Positions 54,154 through 63,434 of a DNA stretch of 64,000 nucleotides are shown here, in pieces. The translations under genes and the position numbers were made by a program. The first letter of the stretch is position 1, and the number at the start of each line of letters is the position of its first letter. Source of the DNA: Stagnihabitans sp038231395 (GTDB lineage Bacteria > Pseudomonadota > Alphaproteobacteria > Rhodobacterales > Rhodobacteraceae). The notes under the pieces are model-generated. The model was not told the DNA's origin. It saw nothing but the letters and a program-made list of their open reading frames with translations, and made no database searches. The stretch is from the NCBI GenBank assembly GCA_038231395.1, contig JBBRLL010000006.1, positions 44,971-108,970 on the forward strand, in the 5' to 3' direction.

Positions 54154-55734
54154 TCAGCCGTTTTCGCCCACCGCTCTTTCGGCTGCAGCGATCGAAGCGG
54201 CGCGACGTTTCACCTCTTCGCCAACCGGCGGGCCAGTGAAGCGGCGGTTTTCCACGGCGAACCACAGGACGGCCGCAAGGATCAAGAAGCCCACGACAAT
54301 ATAAAGCACCACGCCACTGGGCGGCTGGATCGCGATGTAGAAGATGATCAGCATGCCGACGACCGCAAGAGCCGTCACCAGTTTGTAAAGCCCGGCACTC
54401 ATAGCCCAAGGGCCGGGAGTTGGCCATTTCGGGCCGCCAAACGCCATGGCACCCACGACCAGAGGCACGGTGAACGACAAGAACAGGAACACCAGAGTGG
54501 AGTTCACCACGATGAAATACAGCGAGAAGGCCGACCCGCCCGACACCGGTATGAAACTGACCAGCAGCACGTAAAGCAGGCTCAACACCGTCGCCGTCCA
54601 GATCGCGTTGACCGGCGTGCGGTAGGTTGGCGAGACGGTAGCCAGGGCTTTTGACCCCATCGGCATGCCGCCATCCCGGCTGAAGGCGAACAGCATCCGG
54701 CTGGCCGAGGTGACCGTCGCCAGACCGCACAGCAACTGCGCGATCAGGATGCCGATATAGATCAACACCTTGAGGACTGCGAGCCCGCCCGACGGCATGA
54801 TGGCGTCCATCGTGCCAAAGAACACGCCGCCGCCCGATTTTGCCCCAGCGTCAAGGTCCGGGATCGCCAGCATGATCGCACTCACCATCACCCAGCCAAT
54901 CAGTGACGACGAGATCACCGAGGTGATGATCCCCGAGGGCACCGAATAGGCCGCGCGTTCGGTTTCCTCGGAGGTGTGGGCCGAGGCGTCATAACCGGTG
55001 ATCGTGTAGACCGGCCACAACAGGCACAACAAGAACAGATAGGACATGTTGTCGGACTGTGGGAAAATCCCGCCGCCCGCGTCACCCGAATAGTTCTTGA
55101 AGGTCCACAGCCGCGAGATGTCGATATGCGGGGCAAGAAACAGGCAGGCCAGCACCAAAACCGCAGTCGTCACGAAGATGATGTAGCCGGAGATGTCGGT
55201 CAGCATGGTTGTGACCTTGATGCCGACATGGTTGAAGATTGCCTGCAGCACGGTGACCACGACGACGAAGCCAACGATCCATGCAGGGTCGGTGGTCATG
55301 CCGATCAGGCCGCCAAAGGTTCCCTGAAAGTAGAACGCAGTTCCGATGTTGATGGCGCCCAGAACCGTGATCAGCCCCAACAGGTTGAGCCATGCCGTGA
55401 TCCAGCCGGCGAAGCGGCTGCCAAGGATTGAGCCCCAGTGATAAAGCCCGCCCGCCGTCGGGAAGGCAGAGCTGATCTGCGCCATTGACAGCGCGAAAAA
55501 GCCCGAGACGATACAGCCAGCGATCCAGGCGTAGCCCGCCGCTGCCCCACCGACCGACCCTGTCGCCTGCGAAAACGAATTGATCGCCCCGGACAGGATG
55601 CAGATGATGGAAAACGAAATCGCGAAGTTCGAGAATTTGGACATGGAGCGCGACAGCTCCTGAGCGTAGCCCATGCCATGCAGGATTTTGACGTCCTCAT
55701 GCTTGTCCTTGTCGGAATAGTCGTCCGCTGCCAT
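54154..55734 (-). CDS. APC-family amino acid permease
   Basis: A 526-residue transporter with about 12 spans. It has SIICILSGAINSFSQATGSV, the family motif SSAFPTAGGLYHWGSILGSR and GYDASAHTSEETERAAYSVP. It fits the BAT1/GabP-like group that carries GABA or other amino acids. No catabolic gene is adjacent, though the GS-like operon at 15-22 kb could use such a substrate. Confidence 0.93.
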   Translation of the reverse strand: MAADDYSDKDKHEDVKILHGMGYAQELSRSMSKFSNFAISFSIICILSGAINSFSQATGSVGGAAAGYAWIAGCIVSGFFALSMAQISSAFPTAGGLYHWGSILGSRFAGWITAWLNLLGLITVLGAINIGTAFYFQGTFGGLIGMTTDPAWIVGFVVVVTVLQAIFNHVGIKVTTMLTDISGYIIFVTTAVLVLACLFLAPHIDISRLWTFKNYSGDAGGGIFPQSDNMSYLFLLCLLWPVYTITGYDASAHTSEETERAAYSVPSGIITSVISSSLIGWVMVSAIMLAIPDLDAGAKSGGGVFFGTMDAIMPSGGLAVLKVLIYIGILIAQLLCGLATVTSASRMLFAFSRDGGMPMGSKALATVSPTYRTPVNAIWTATVLSLLYVLLVSFIPVSGGSAFSLYFIVVNSTLVFLFLSFTVPLVVGAMAFGGPKWPTPGPWAMSAGLYKLVTALAVVGMLIIFYIAIQPPSGVVLYIVVGFLILAAVLWFAVENRRFTGPPVGEEVKRRAASIAAAERAVGENG

Positions 55735-55972
55735 TTGGTATCCCTCCGAGTCGATTTATCGACGTTCTTGATTGCGGGTCTGCCACAGTCCGGCACCCAC
55801 CGGCAGGAAAGCGCTGATTTTACAATCTGTCCAGCGCTGAATAGAATTTTACAGCGACGAAACGCTTTTGCAAAGGTTTTGCGCGGGTTGAGCATCTACT
55901 TATGTCGTTTTCCGGGAAAAAACGGGCAGAAGTCAGGTGGCGAAGGCGCGCCTTGGGCACTAGGTCAGGGGG

Positions 55973-56092
55973 ATGTTTGATAAGAACGGCATCTGGCTTT
56001 CGGGTCTTGGGTTACGTGTGACGGGCGCGGGAAACCGAAATCCGCCCTGCGTCATCACGCGCTGGCTCCGTTGCCCGGTGGAGGCGGCATGA
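55973..56092 (+). CDS. Possible 39-residue ORF overlapping the pabB start
   Basis: MFDKNGIWLSGLGLRVTGAG continues to a TGA that overlaps the pabB ATG as ATGA. It has an AGG-type Shine-Dalgarno sequence at a poor distance. It could couple translation into pabB, or be chance. I do not recognise the peptide. The rest of the 354-bp gap (55735-56088) shows no other gene. Confidence 0.3.
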   Translation: MFDKNGIWLSGLGLRVTGAGNRNPPCVITRWLRCPVEAA

Positions 56093-57231
56093 TCCTGATC
56101 GAACATGGCCCAAAGGGGCAGGCCGCCTTGTTTGACGGGGCTGTGGCGGTTGTCGTGGCTTGGGACGCGGCAGAGGTGGCGCAGGCTTTGGCGGAGTTGG
56201 ATCAGGCGCGGGCCCGGGGGGGGTGGGTTGCGGGCTGGATCGCCTATGAGGCGGGCTATGCGATGGAGGCGCGGTTGGCCGGGCTGATGCCTGTGAACCG
56301 CGCAGGACCATTGCTGTGCTTTGGGGTCTTTGCCGGGCCGCAGAATGCCGGACCAATGCTGGCGCGGGCAAAGGAAGATGCCCGGGTGAAGATCGCCCCC
56401 GTCGTGCCGGAGATCAGTCTTGCCGAATATGGTGCTGCCTTTGCGCGGGTGAAGGCCTATATCGCGGCGGGCGACTGTTATCAGGTCAACCTCACGTTTC
56501 CGATGGCGTCGCGGATTTTGGAAGGCTCTGCCTTGGGGCTTTACGCTGCCTTGCGCGACCGGCAAGCGGTGGGTTTTGGCGCTTTTGCCGATTTCGGGGC
56601 AAAGGTGCCTGTCCTGATCTCGCGCTCGCCTGAGTTGTTTTTCCAAACCGATGCTGCAGGCCGGATCGAAAGCCGCCCGATGAAGGGCACAGCGCTGCGC
56701 GACGCCGATCCGGTGCGCGATGCCGAACTGGCGGAGGAGTTGCGCGGGTCGCTGAAGAACCGGGCGGAAAACCTGATGATCGTGGACTTGTTGCGCAATG
56801 ACATCTCACGGATTGCGCGGGTCGGCTCGGTGAAGGTGCCGCAGCTGTTTGGCGTGGAAAGCTATGCAACGGTGCATCAGATGGTCAGCCGGGTGACGGG
56901 TGAGATGGTGGCGGCCCCCAGCATGTCTGGTCTGATGCCGGCGCTGTTTCCCTGCGGTTCGATCACCGGAGCGCCGAAAATCCGGGCGATGGAGATCATC
57001 CGTGAGGTGGAGCCCGCGCCGCGCGGGGCCTATTGCGGGGCGATCGGCTGGATGGCACCGGATGGGGAAAGCTGTTTTTCGGTGTCGATCCGGACCTTGT
57101 CCCTAGCGGCGGATGGCGGGATCGTGCTGAACGTGGGCGGCGGTGTGGTCCAGGATTCGACGTGCGAGGGTGAGTGGGAGGAGGCGCATTGGAAAGCGCG
57201 CTACGTGACGGGGCTGGCGAACCGGGGCTGA
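56089..57231 (+). CDS. pabB: Aminodeoxychorismate synthase component I
   Basis: A 380-residue enzyme of folate synthesis that aminates chorismate with PabA. It has AAGDCYQVNLTFPM, SRPMKGTALRDADPVRDAEL, LLRNDISRIARVGSV and GSITGAPKIRAMEII. It lacks a fused glutaminase. GGAGGCGGC precedes the ATG at 56089. pabC overlaps its end. Confidence 0.95.
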   Translation: MILIEHGPKGQAALFDGAVAVVVAWDAAEVAQALAELDQARARGGWVAGWIAYEAGYAMEARLAGLMPVNRAGPLLCFGVFAGPQNAGPMLARAKEDARVKIAPVVPEISLAEYGAAFARVKAYIAAGDCYQVNLTFPMASRILEGSALGLYAALRDRQAVGFGAFADFGAKVPVLISRSPELFFQTDAAGRIESRPMKGTALRDADPVRDAELAEELRGSLKNRAENLMIVDLLRNDISRIARVGSVKVPQLFGVESYATVHQMVSRVTGEMVAAPSMSGLMPALFPCGSITGAPKIRAMEIIREVEPAPRGAYCGAIGWMAPDGESCFSVSIRTLSLAADGGIVLNVGGGVVQDSTCEGEWEEAHWKARYVTGLANRG

Positions 57232-57806
57232 AACTGATCGAAACTTTGCTGTGGGACGGACTGGCCTGCCCGCGACTGGCCTTGCATCAGGCGCGACTTG
57301 CCCGGTCGGCTGCGGCCTTGGGTTGGCCAGTGCCGGACGGTTGGGCCGGGGTGTTGTCTGGGCTGCCGGATCAGGCTTTGCGGCTGCGGGTGACGATGGA
57401 GCGCCACGGCGTTTTGGCGGTGGAGCGGGCGGCGCTGCCTGCCCCGAAAGGGGAGTGGACCGTGGGCGTGGCGGTCCAGCGTCTGCACAGTGCGGACCCG
57501 TGGCTGCGGATCAAGTCCACGCGACGGGCCGTCTATGATGCGGCGCGGGCGGGTTTGCCTGCGGGATTGGATGAGATGATTTTCCTGAATGAGCGGCACG
57601 AGGTTTGTGAGGGGACCATCACCACCGTGTTTTTTGACGCCGGGCAGGGGATGCGAACGCCTCCGTTGCGCTGCGGTGTGCTGCCGGGGGTTTTGCGGGC
57701 GGAAATGGGCGTTCAGGAACAGGTTTTGCACGGAGAGGATTTGCCAAATGTGCGGCTTTGGGTCGGCAATTCCTTGCGGGGGCTGATACCGGCACATTTG
57801 CAGTAA
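57189..57806 (+). CDS. pabC: Aminodeoxychorismate lyase (class IV aminotransferase)
   Basis: A 205-residue fold-type IV PLP enzyme that releases p-aminobenzoate. It contains LKLIETLLWDGLACPRLALH, the PLP Lys in WLRIKSTRRAVYDAARA and DEMIFLNERHEVCEGTITTV. I chose the TTG at 57189 (LESALRDG...) because a perfect GGAGGAGG lies 6 nt upstream; GTG at 57174 is the alternative. The start lies 43 nt inside pabB, so the genes are coupled. Confidence 0.88.
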   Translation: MESALRDGAGEPGLKLIETLLWDGLACPRLALHQARLARSAAALGWPVPDGWAGVLSGLPDQALRLRVTMERHGVLAVERAALPAPKGEWTVGVAVQRLHSADPWLRIKSTRRAVYDAARAGLPAGLDEMIFLNERHEVCEGTITTVFFDAGQGMRTPPLRCGVLPGVLRAEMGVQEQVLHGEDLPNVRLWVGNSLRGLIPAHLQ

Positions 57807-57830
57807 GATGGGCAGATTGCCCATCCTACC
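57805..57830. repeat. Dispersed palindrome, copy 5
   Basis: GATGGGCA-GAT-TGCCCATC with AA before and CTACC after, identical to copy 3 over 26 nt. Its first two bases are the last two of the pabC stop codon. Confidence 0.92.
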
Positions 57831-57846
57831 AGTGGCCGTCGTGGAT

Positions 57847-59064
57847 TTAGCCGACCACATTGAACTCCGCGCCATAGGGATATTTGGTGATATCCTCGTT
57901 GCCATCTTCGGTGATGATCAGGATGTCGTGTTCGCGGTAACCACCGGCACCGGGTTGGCCTTCGGGGATTGTCAGCATCGGTTCCATTGAAATCACCATG
58001 CCGGGTTCCAAGACGGTATCAACATCCTCACGCAACTCCAACCCCGCCTCGCGGCCATAATAATGCGACAGCACGCCGAAAGAGTGGCCATAGCCGAAGG
58101 TGCGGTATTGCAGCACCTGATGCTCTTCAAAGAAGGTGTTCAGCTTGTTGGTCACCTCGGCGCAGGTCGCCCCCGGTTTCAAAAGGCTCATGCCGTAGGC
58201 GTGGGCTGCCACGTTGATCTCCCATATCCGGCGCGAGGCCGCGTCAACTTCGCCCACGAACAAAGTGCGTTCCAGGGCAGTGTAGTAGCCGGAGATCATC
58301 GGAAAGGTGTTCAGGCTGAGGATATCGCCGCGCTTCAGCTTGCGCGAGGTGACCGGGTTATGAGCGCCGTCGGTATTGATGCCAGACTGGAACCAGACCC
58401 AGGTGTCGCGGTATTCGGCATCGGGAAAGCGCTTGGCGATTTCAAGTTCCATCGCGTCACGGCCTGCCATGGCGATGTCAATCTCGCGCAGGCCCTCTTT
58501 GATGGCGTCTCGTATGGCAAAGCCGCCCACATCGGCCACCGCAGCACCTTGGCGGATCAGCGCAATTTCGGCGGGCGATTTCATCATCCGCTGTTCCATC
58601 GCACCGCGCGAGATGTCCACACCGCGTTTGGGCTTCAGGAAGGCGTTGAGCTTTTCGGATTGAACGAGGGTCAGGTGATCGGCCTCGCACCCGATGACCA
58701 TGCCTTCGCCGGTGACAGAGGCCACCGCGCGCCAGTAATTGTCGCGCGCCCAGTCAGTGTAGGTGAGGTTGTCGCCGTGGCAGCGCCGCCAGGGCTGGCC
58801 AGCGTCGATGCCGGCGCTGATGGTGACCGATTTCGTCAGGGTTACCACCAGACCATAGGGGCGGCCGAAAGAGCAGTAAAGAAAGCCGGAATAGTAAGCG
58901 ATCGAATGCATCGAGGTGAAAAGGCAGGCGTCAATGCCCTGCAGCTCCATCAGATCGCGCAAACCTTCAAGGCGGGCATCGTATTCCTCAGCCGCGAACT
59001 GAAAGACGCGGTCGCCTTGGTGAAACCGGTAGTGTTGCGGGCGGGTCGTTTCATTTGCCGTCAT
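57847..59064 (-). CDS. Creatinase (creatine amidinohydrolase)
   Basis: A 405-residue pita-bread-fold protein. It matches creatinase over its whole length: FLYCSFGRPYGLVVTL, SAGIDAGQPWRRCHGDNLTY, TWVWFQSGINTDGAHNPVTS with the catalytic His, LNTFPMISGYYTALERTLF and YGHSFGVLSHYYGREAGLEL. Metal ligands of M24 peptidases are absent, as in creatinase. It hydrolyses creatine to sarcosine and urea. GAGGTCTGAT precedes the ATG at 59064. No sarcosine or urea genes are adjacent; other Rhodobacteraceae M24 paralogues of unproven substrate exist. Confidence 0.85.
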   Translation of the reverse strand: MTANETTRPQHYRFHQGDRVFQFAAEEYDARLEGLRDLMELQGIDACLFTSMHSIAYYSGFLYCSFGRPYGLVVTLTKSVTISAGIDAGQPWRRCHGDNLTYTDWARDNYWRAVASVTGEGMVIGCEADHLTLVQSEKLNAFLKPKRGVDISRGAMEQRMMKSPAEIALIRQGAAVADVGGFAIRDAIKEGLREIDIAMAGRDAMELEIAKRFPDAEYRDTWVWFQSGINTDGAHNPVTSRKLKRGDILSLNTFPMISGYYTALERTLFVGEVDAASRRIWEINVAAHAYGMSLLKPGATCAEVTNKLNTFFEEHQVLQYRTFGYGHSFGVLSHYYGREAGLELREDVDTVLEPGMVISMEPMLTIPEGQPGAGGYREHDILIITEDGNEDITKYPYGAEFNVVG

Positions 59065-59556
59065 ATCAGACCTCATGCCTAGGGTCTGCAAGCTGCCGGA
59101 CCCCGAAAGGTCCCGGCGTGCAGGACGAAGGCGAGGGTTCTCGCAAGCGATCAGGGTTTACCCCCTGTGACGACGCCATCGTCACGGCTCTGGTTTCAAG
59201 ATGACCCGGACCGGGGGGTTTGGCAAGAGCGGCCGCGAACGGTTTGCAACCCGTTTGATCCATCGGTTCGAGGCGTTCTATTGTCCACGGCGTGGCAGAG
59301 GTTCCATGCCGCGCGGCTTGATCCTTCCAAACGCGGTGAATGTTCGCCGCTTCACCCTGTGCAACTGCAACTGCGCGCTGTTGAGACGAATTGATCTTTA
59401 AACCAGGACGGTATCGAAGCGAATTTGGGCCAAGGTTTACAAAGATCGTTCGGAGGGCCAGCCCGTTGACGGCACCGTGCACACGATTTGGTAGGAAGCG
59501 GCGTGCGATTTCAGGATCAGCGTCGACAGAATGTCTGCGCCTCTCCGGAGACCAGC
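59065..59556. other. 492-bp gap between creatinase and RTX genes
   Basis: This divergent region should hold two promoters. A 75-codon plus frame at 59167-59394 has no family similarity. I see no repeat, terminator or RNA gene. Confidence 0.5.
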
Positions 59557-61332
59557 ATGTCGTCTTTTGTCATCGCAACCAACACCACCTCCGGGCAGTT
59601 TCTGAACACCGGCGAATTTGGGTTCGTGGCACCCTCGGGGTCCATTCTGGCAGCGGTAGGGTCTGCGGTGACCTTGTCAAACAACGCCACGCTGATTTCC
59701 TATGGGGCGATGGCCTCTTCAACGGCGAGCGGGTTGGTGCTGAACTCCGTCACCAACACCAGCGTTACCATCGCCGCAAGCGGGTCCGTGGTGACGGGCG
59801 GCATCGAGCTTGCGGCGATATCAGGCACATTCACCGGCAATTTTGCGCTGCACAACGCCGGGGCGATCAGCGGCGGTCAGGGCATCAACCTGACGGCGGC
59901 TGCGTTTTCGCAAATTGATATCGCCAATGACGGCAGCTTGCAGGGCTTGGGGATCACGGCAGGCTCGGCTCTGGATCTGATCCTGAACAACACCTCGCGG
60001 GCGATCATCACCAATACAGGCATGCTGTCCACGGCGGGCAACGGGCCTACGGTCTATGCCCTGGGCGGTGGCAATGTCACCCTGACCAACACCGGCAATA
60101 TTCTGAACGCCACACCAGGCCAGGCCGGCATTTATGTGTTTGGCGGTCTGACCCTGCGCAACTCCGGCTACATCGAGGGCAATGTCACCAGCACGCAGTC
60201 TTCCAACATCTTCAATTCTGGCACCATAGACGGCAATCTGGTGTGCTATTCCTTCAACGATGCTGTGCGGATCAGCGGGATCGTCATGGGCAACGTGCTT
60301 TTGGGCAACGGAGTCAACGCGTTCTGGCTGACCGGCGGGCGCGTGATGGGGCAGGTGACCGGCGGCGCGGGCAACGACACCTACCATGTTGACCGATCTG
60401 ACCTGACGATTGTGGATACCACGGGCGGTCTGGACAAGGTCTATTCCTCGGTTGATTTCCAGTTGAGCGCCGGGATTGAAGAGCTGCATCTGAACGGCGG
60501 GCCGCGTGGTCTGATAGGCACGGGCACGATTACGGCCAATGTGATCACCGGTGACGCGGGTGGCGATACGCTGCGCGGTCTGGCCGGCGATGATCTGATC
60601 GACGGCGCAGAGGGCAACAACCGGATCTACGGCGGCTTTGGCGCTGACAAGATCTTCGCGGGCACCGGTGACGACTGGATCTTTGGCGGCAGCGGCAACG
60701 ACGTGATCCACATGTACTTTGGCAATGACATCATCGACGGCGGTTTTGGCGAGGATGTGCTGATCTTTGATTTGCTGACCGATCCCGGCGGGGTGGTCGC
60801 CAACCTGAGCACCCGACACTACAGCTATGCCGATATGGGGGTTGTGACCGTCACCGGCATCGAGGATTTGGTGGGCACCCTGTACGCCGACGCGCTGACC
60901 GGCAACCTTCTGGCCAATGTCATCTCTGGCGGTGCGGGTAACGATACGCTTTATGGGCTGTCGGGCGATGACAGGTTGACCGGCGGCGGTGGGGCCGATG
61001 TGATGGTGGGCGGCCTTGGTGCCGATACCTTCGTCTACACGTCTGTCTCTGACAGCCCGTCCAGTGGCCGCGACGCGATCAACGATTTTCGGCCCCTGTA
61101 TGACTTTATCGACCTGTCAGCGATTGATGCCGTGGCCGGAGGGGCGGATGATGCGTTCCGTTTTCTGGGCACCGCCGCGTTCACCGGTACGGTGGGCGAG
61201 GTGCGCTATCTGCGCGACGTGCCCTCTGCGACAACTTTGGTCGAGGTGCGGCTGGCCGGGTCGGTTGTCGATGATATGGACATCGTGATCAAAGGGCTGA
61301 TCACCTTGAACGCCACGAGCTTCATTCTGTAG
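59557..61332 (+). CDS. Secreted RTX (calcium-binding) protein
   Basis: A 591-residue protein without a signal peptide. The N-terminal half (about residues 1-260) has beta-helix-like repeats such as NTGNILNATPG, NSGYIEGNV and NSGTIDGNL. The second half has RTX nonapeptides (GGAGNDTYHV, GLAGDDLIDG, GGSGNDVIHM, GGAGNDTLYG, GLSGDDRLTG) and ends in an M10/serralysin-like C-terminus (GADTFVYTSVSDS). Export by a type I system is expected, but none is in the window. CGGAG precedes the ATG. Role unknown; surface adhesion is a reasonable guess. Confidence 0.88.
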   Translation: MSSFVIATNTTSGQFLNTGEFGFVAPSGSILAAVGSAVTLSNNATLISYGAMASSTASGLVLNSVTNTSVTIAASGSVVTGGIELAAISGTFTGNFALHNAGAISGGQGINLTAAAFSQIDIANDGSLQGLGITAGSALDLILNNTSRAIITNTGMLSTAGNGPTVYALGGGNVTLTNTGNILNATPGQAGIYVFGGLTLRNSGYIEGNVTSTQSSNIFNSGTIDGNLVCYSFNDAVRISGIVMGNVLLGNGVNAFWLTGGRVMGQVTGGAGNDTYHVDRSDLTIVDTTGGLDKVYSSVDFQLSAGIEELHLNGGPRGLIGTGTITANVITGDAGGDTLRGLAGDDLIDGAEGNNRIYGGFGADKIFAGTGDDWIFGGSGNDVIHMYFGNDIIDGGFGEDVLIFDLLTDPGGVVANLSTRHYSYADMGVVTVTGIEDLVGTLYADALTGNLLANVISGGAGNDTLYGLSGDDRLTGGGGADVMVGGLGADTFVYTSVSDSPSSGRDAINDFRPLYDFIDLSAIDAVAGGADDAFRFLGTAAFTGTVGEVRYLRDVPSATTLVEVRLAGSVVDDMDIVIKGLITLNATSFIL

Positions 61333-61491
61333 CAACCCGACCAAAGTCGAAGCCCGACCGCGGTTTTGATCCGACCAAGGTCTTGGAAAAACTGCTGTTT
61401 TGCCGGACGCAGGTCCGTGTCGCGCCGTACCCTGCTCTGTCAGTCTGAGGTCGGGAATGGAACGCTTGGCAAACTCAGAAAGAATGATCCG

Positions 61492-61950
61492 ATGAAACTG
61501 ATTTCTGCAATGGCTACCGTGGCGCTGCTTTGGGGCGGTATGGCTACAGCGAAAGACTTCAAAGACACGATCCGGCAGGCCTACACCTCTGCCGGGTACA
61601 GCAACATCGTGGTAAACCAGAAGAATGATCGCTGGATCGTGACGGCCGATGTGGCGGGCGTGTCGCACAGCTTTCTCGTCAACCGGCAGACCGGCGCTAG
61701 CACGCCGTTTGATCTGGTGGCGCAGAAGGGCGCGGACAAACGCGGTCACGACAACACCGCATCGACCAATGCCCGCGATGATACCACCGAGCATGGTTCA
61801 CCTGTCCCGCATGACGGACAGGCCACCAGCGACGACGGCGCCGGTCACGATGTGACGGATTCACCCGACGCAGCGGACGAGGCCCACCACTCCACGGAAA
61901 CCGGCATCAATGAACATCATGAGGCGGAAACTCACGGCGGAGCCGACTGA
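61492..61950 (+). CDS. Small exported PepSY-like protein C
   Basis: A 152-residue protein. The signal peptide is MKLISAMATVALLWGGMATA-K. A PepSY-like domain of about 50 residues follows (FKDTIRQAYTSAGYSNIVVN ... DRWIVTADVAGVSHSFLVNR, then QTGAS). The last 70 residues are His/Asp/Thr/Glu-rich (HGSPVPHDGQATSDDGAGHD; HHSTETGINEHHEAETHGG) and could bind metal. It lies 159 nt after the RTX gene on the same strand. Confidence 0.7.
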   Translation: MKLISAMATVALLWGGMATAKDFKDTIRQAYTSAGYSNIVVNQKNDRWIVTADVAGVSHSFLVNRQTGASTPFDLVAQKGADKRGHDNTASTNARDDTTEHGSPVPHDGQATSDDGAGHDVTDSPDAADEAHHSTETGINEHHEAETHGGAD

Positions 61951-61962
61951 AGCTTGACGCTA

Positions 61963-61986
61963 ACCGGGGGCAGTTACGCCCCCGGT
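61963..61986. terminator. Terminator between PepSY-like C and yghU
   Basis: ACCGGGGGC (61963-61971) and GCCCCCGGT (61978-61986) form a 9-bp stem with loop AGTTAC, between convergent genes 12 nt and 3 nt away. The U-tract is weak on both sides. Confidence 0.65.
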
Positions 61987-61989
61987 ACT

Positions 61990-62829
61990 TCACAAAAGAC
62001 CCGCGAAATCCGCTGCAGAATGACGCTCCGCCATTTGCGGTTCATCGCCCCAGTTCTTGTTGACGATGCGACCGCGTTTCACGGCGGGGCGGGCGGCGAT
62101 CTCATCGGCCCAGCGTTTGACGTTGGTATAGATGCCCACATCCAGAAATTCGGCTGAATTGGCATAGCTGTTGCCCAAAACCATGTTGCCATACCACGGC
62201 CAGATCGCCATGTCGGCGATGGAGTATGCGCCCGCAACAAAGGGCACCTCGGAAAGACGGCGGTCCAGCACGTCAAGCTGGCGCTTTGTCTCCATCGCGT
62301 AACGGCTGATGGCATATTCGATCTTTTCCGGCGCATAGGCAAAGAAATGCCCGAAGCCGCCGCCAAGGAATGGGGCGGACCCCATCTGCCACATCAGCCA
62401 GTTGAGCGTTTCGGTGCGATCAGGTCCGGAAGCGGGCAGGAAAGCACCGAACTTTTCTGCCAGGTGGATCAGGATAGAGCCGGACTCAAACACCCGCAGC
62501 GGTTCGGGGCCAGACAGGTCCAACAAAGCCGGGATCTTGGAGTTGGGATTGACCGCCACAAACCCCGAACCGAACTGGTCACCCTTGCTGATCGAGATCA
62601 ACCAGGCGTCGTATTCGGCAGCGTGGCCCGCCTCCAGCAACTCCTCGAACATCATGGTGACCTTGACGCCATTCGGAGTGGCCAGCGAATACAACTGAAA
62701 CGGATGCTGCCCGCGCGGCAGGTCCGTGTCATGCGTGGCCCCGGCGATAGGCCGGTTGATGCTGGCAAACTGGCCGCCGTTGGCCTGATCCCAGGTCCAG
62801 ACTTTCGGGGGGATGTAGGGGGATGTCAT
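61990..62829 (-). CDS. yghU: Glutathione S-transferase family disulfide reductase YghU
   Basis: A 279-residue Nu-class GST. It has the long N-terminus typical of YghU (PKVWTWDQANGGQFASINRP), the thioredoxin fold (YSLATPNGVKVTMMFEELLE), NPNSKIPAL and the helical C-terminal domain. YghU binds two GSH and reduces organic hydroperoxides or disulfides. Confidence 0.93.
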   Translation of the reverse strand: MTSPYIPPKVWTWDQANGGQFASINRPIAGATHDTDLPRGQHPFQLYSLATPNGVKVTMMFEELLEAGHAAEYDAWLISISKGDQFGSGFVAVNPNSKIPALLDLSGPEPLRVFESGSILIHLAEKFGAFLPASGPDRTETLNWLMWQMGSAPFLGGGFGHFFAYAPEKIEYAISRYAMETKRQLDVLDRRLSEVPFVAGAYSIADMAIWPWYGNMVLGNSYANSAEFLDVGIYTNVKRWADEIAARPAVKRGRIVNKNWGDEPQMAERHSAADFAGLL

Positions 62830-62895
62830 GCGCGCCTCGTTGGGGGTGAGATTTCAGTCGTAACACCTGTCGCGGCAAAGGCAACGGCTTGCAGC

Positions 62896-63369
62896 TCAGA
62901 CGGCGGCCCATGGCTGATCACGTCCGGGAAAAGCGACATGTCCGAAGGGGAATTGCGCGATCAGGCCGCGAAACACCTGACCAAGGGCGACGTCAAGGTC
63001 CAAGTCCCGCGCCCAATAAAAGGCTACGGCATCATAATCCGGCCAATCGCCAGGCTTGTCCTTGGGACTGATGTAGCAGCAGCCAAGGCAACGCGTTTCG
63101 TCATCGTTCATTACGGTATAAGCGAAGGAGTGGCCGATGGTGAAGTCGCGCTGATGCCAGGCGAGGTCGATCAGGTTCTCCTCGAGCGTCAGGCCATCGG
63201 GCCAGGTGCCGCCCGGCTCCATCGCGGCTTTCAGGCGGGGGGCGGCGGACATCACAGCGTCAAAATCCTTGACGACGTCGTGGATGGTCAACATGCGCAG
63301 GTGAAAGCCCGGACCATCGGCGCGGGCAGGGGGTGTAAAACCCTCGGGGACAATGCGTCGCTTGTACAC
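62896..63369 (-). CDS. GNAT-like N-acetyltransferase family protein
   Basis: A 157-residue protein. The region LTLEENLIDLAWHQRDFTIG, HSFAYTVMNDDETRCLGCCY and ISPKDKPG is found in a GNAT-like family. The C-terminal part (FYWARDLDLDVALGQVFRGL) fits. Substrate unknown. Confidence 0.7.
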   Translation of the reverse strand: MYKRRIVPEGFTPPARADGPGFHLRMLTIHDVVKDFDAVMSAAPRLKAAMEPGGTWPDGLTLEENLIDLAWHQRDFTIGHSFAYTVMNDDETRCLGCCYISPKDKPGDWPDYDAVAFYWARDLDLDVALGQVFRGLIAQFPFGHVAFPGRDQPWAAV

Positions 63370-63434
63370 CAGACTACCCTTTCTCTTGACAAGACCCTTT
63401 CTCCGGACCGATCCGTGCGTGCATTGGCCACTTC

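Noticed and set aside
59167..59394. 75-codon plus-strand frame in the creatinase-RTX gap
   Set aside because: No similarity and no ribosome binding site; the base pattern looks non-coding.
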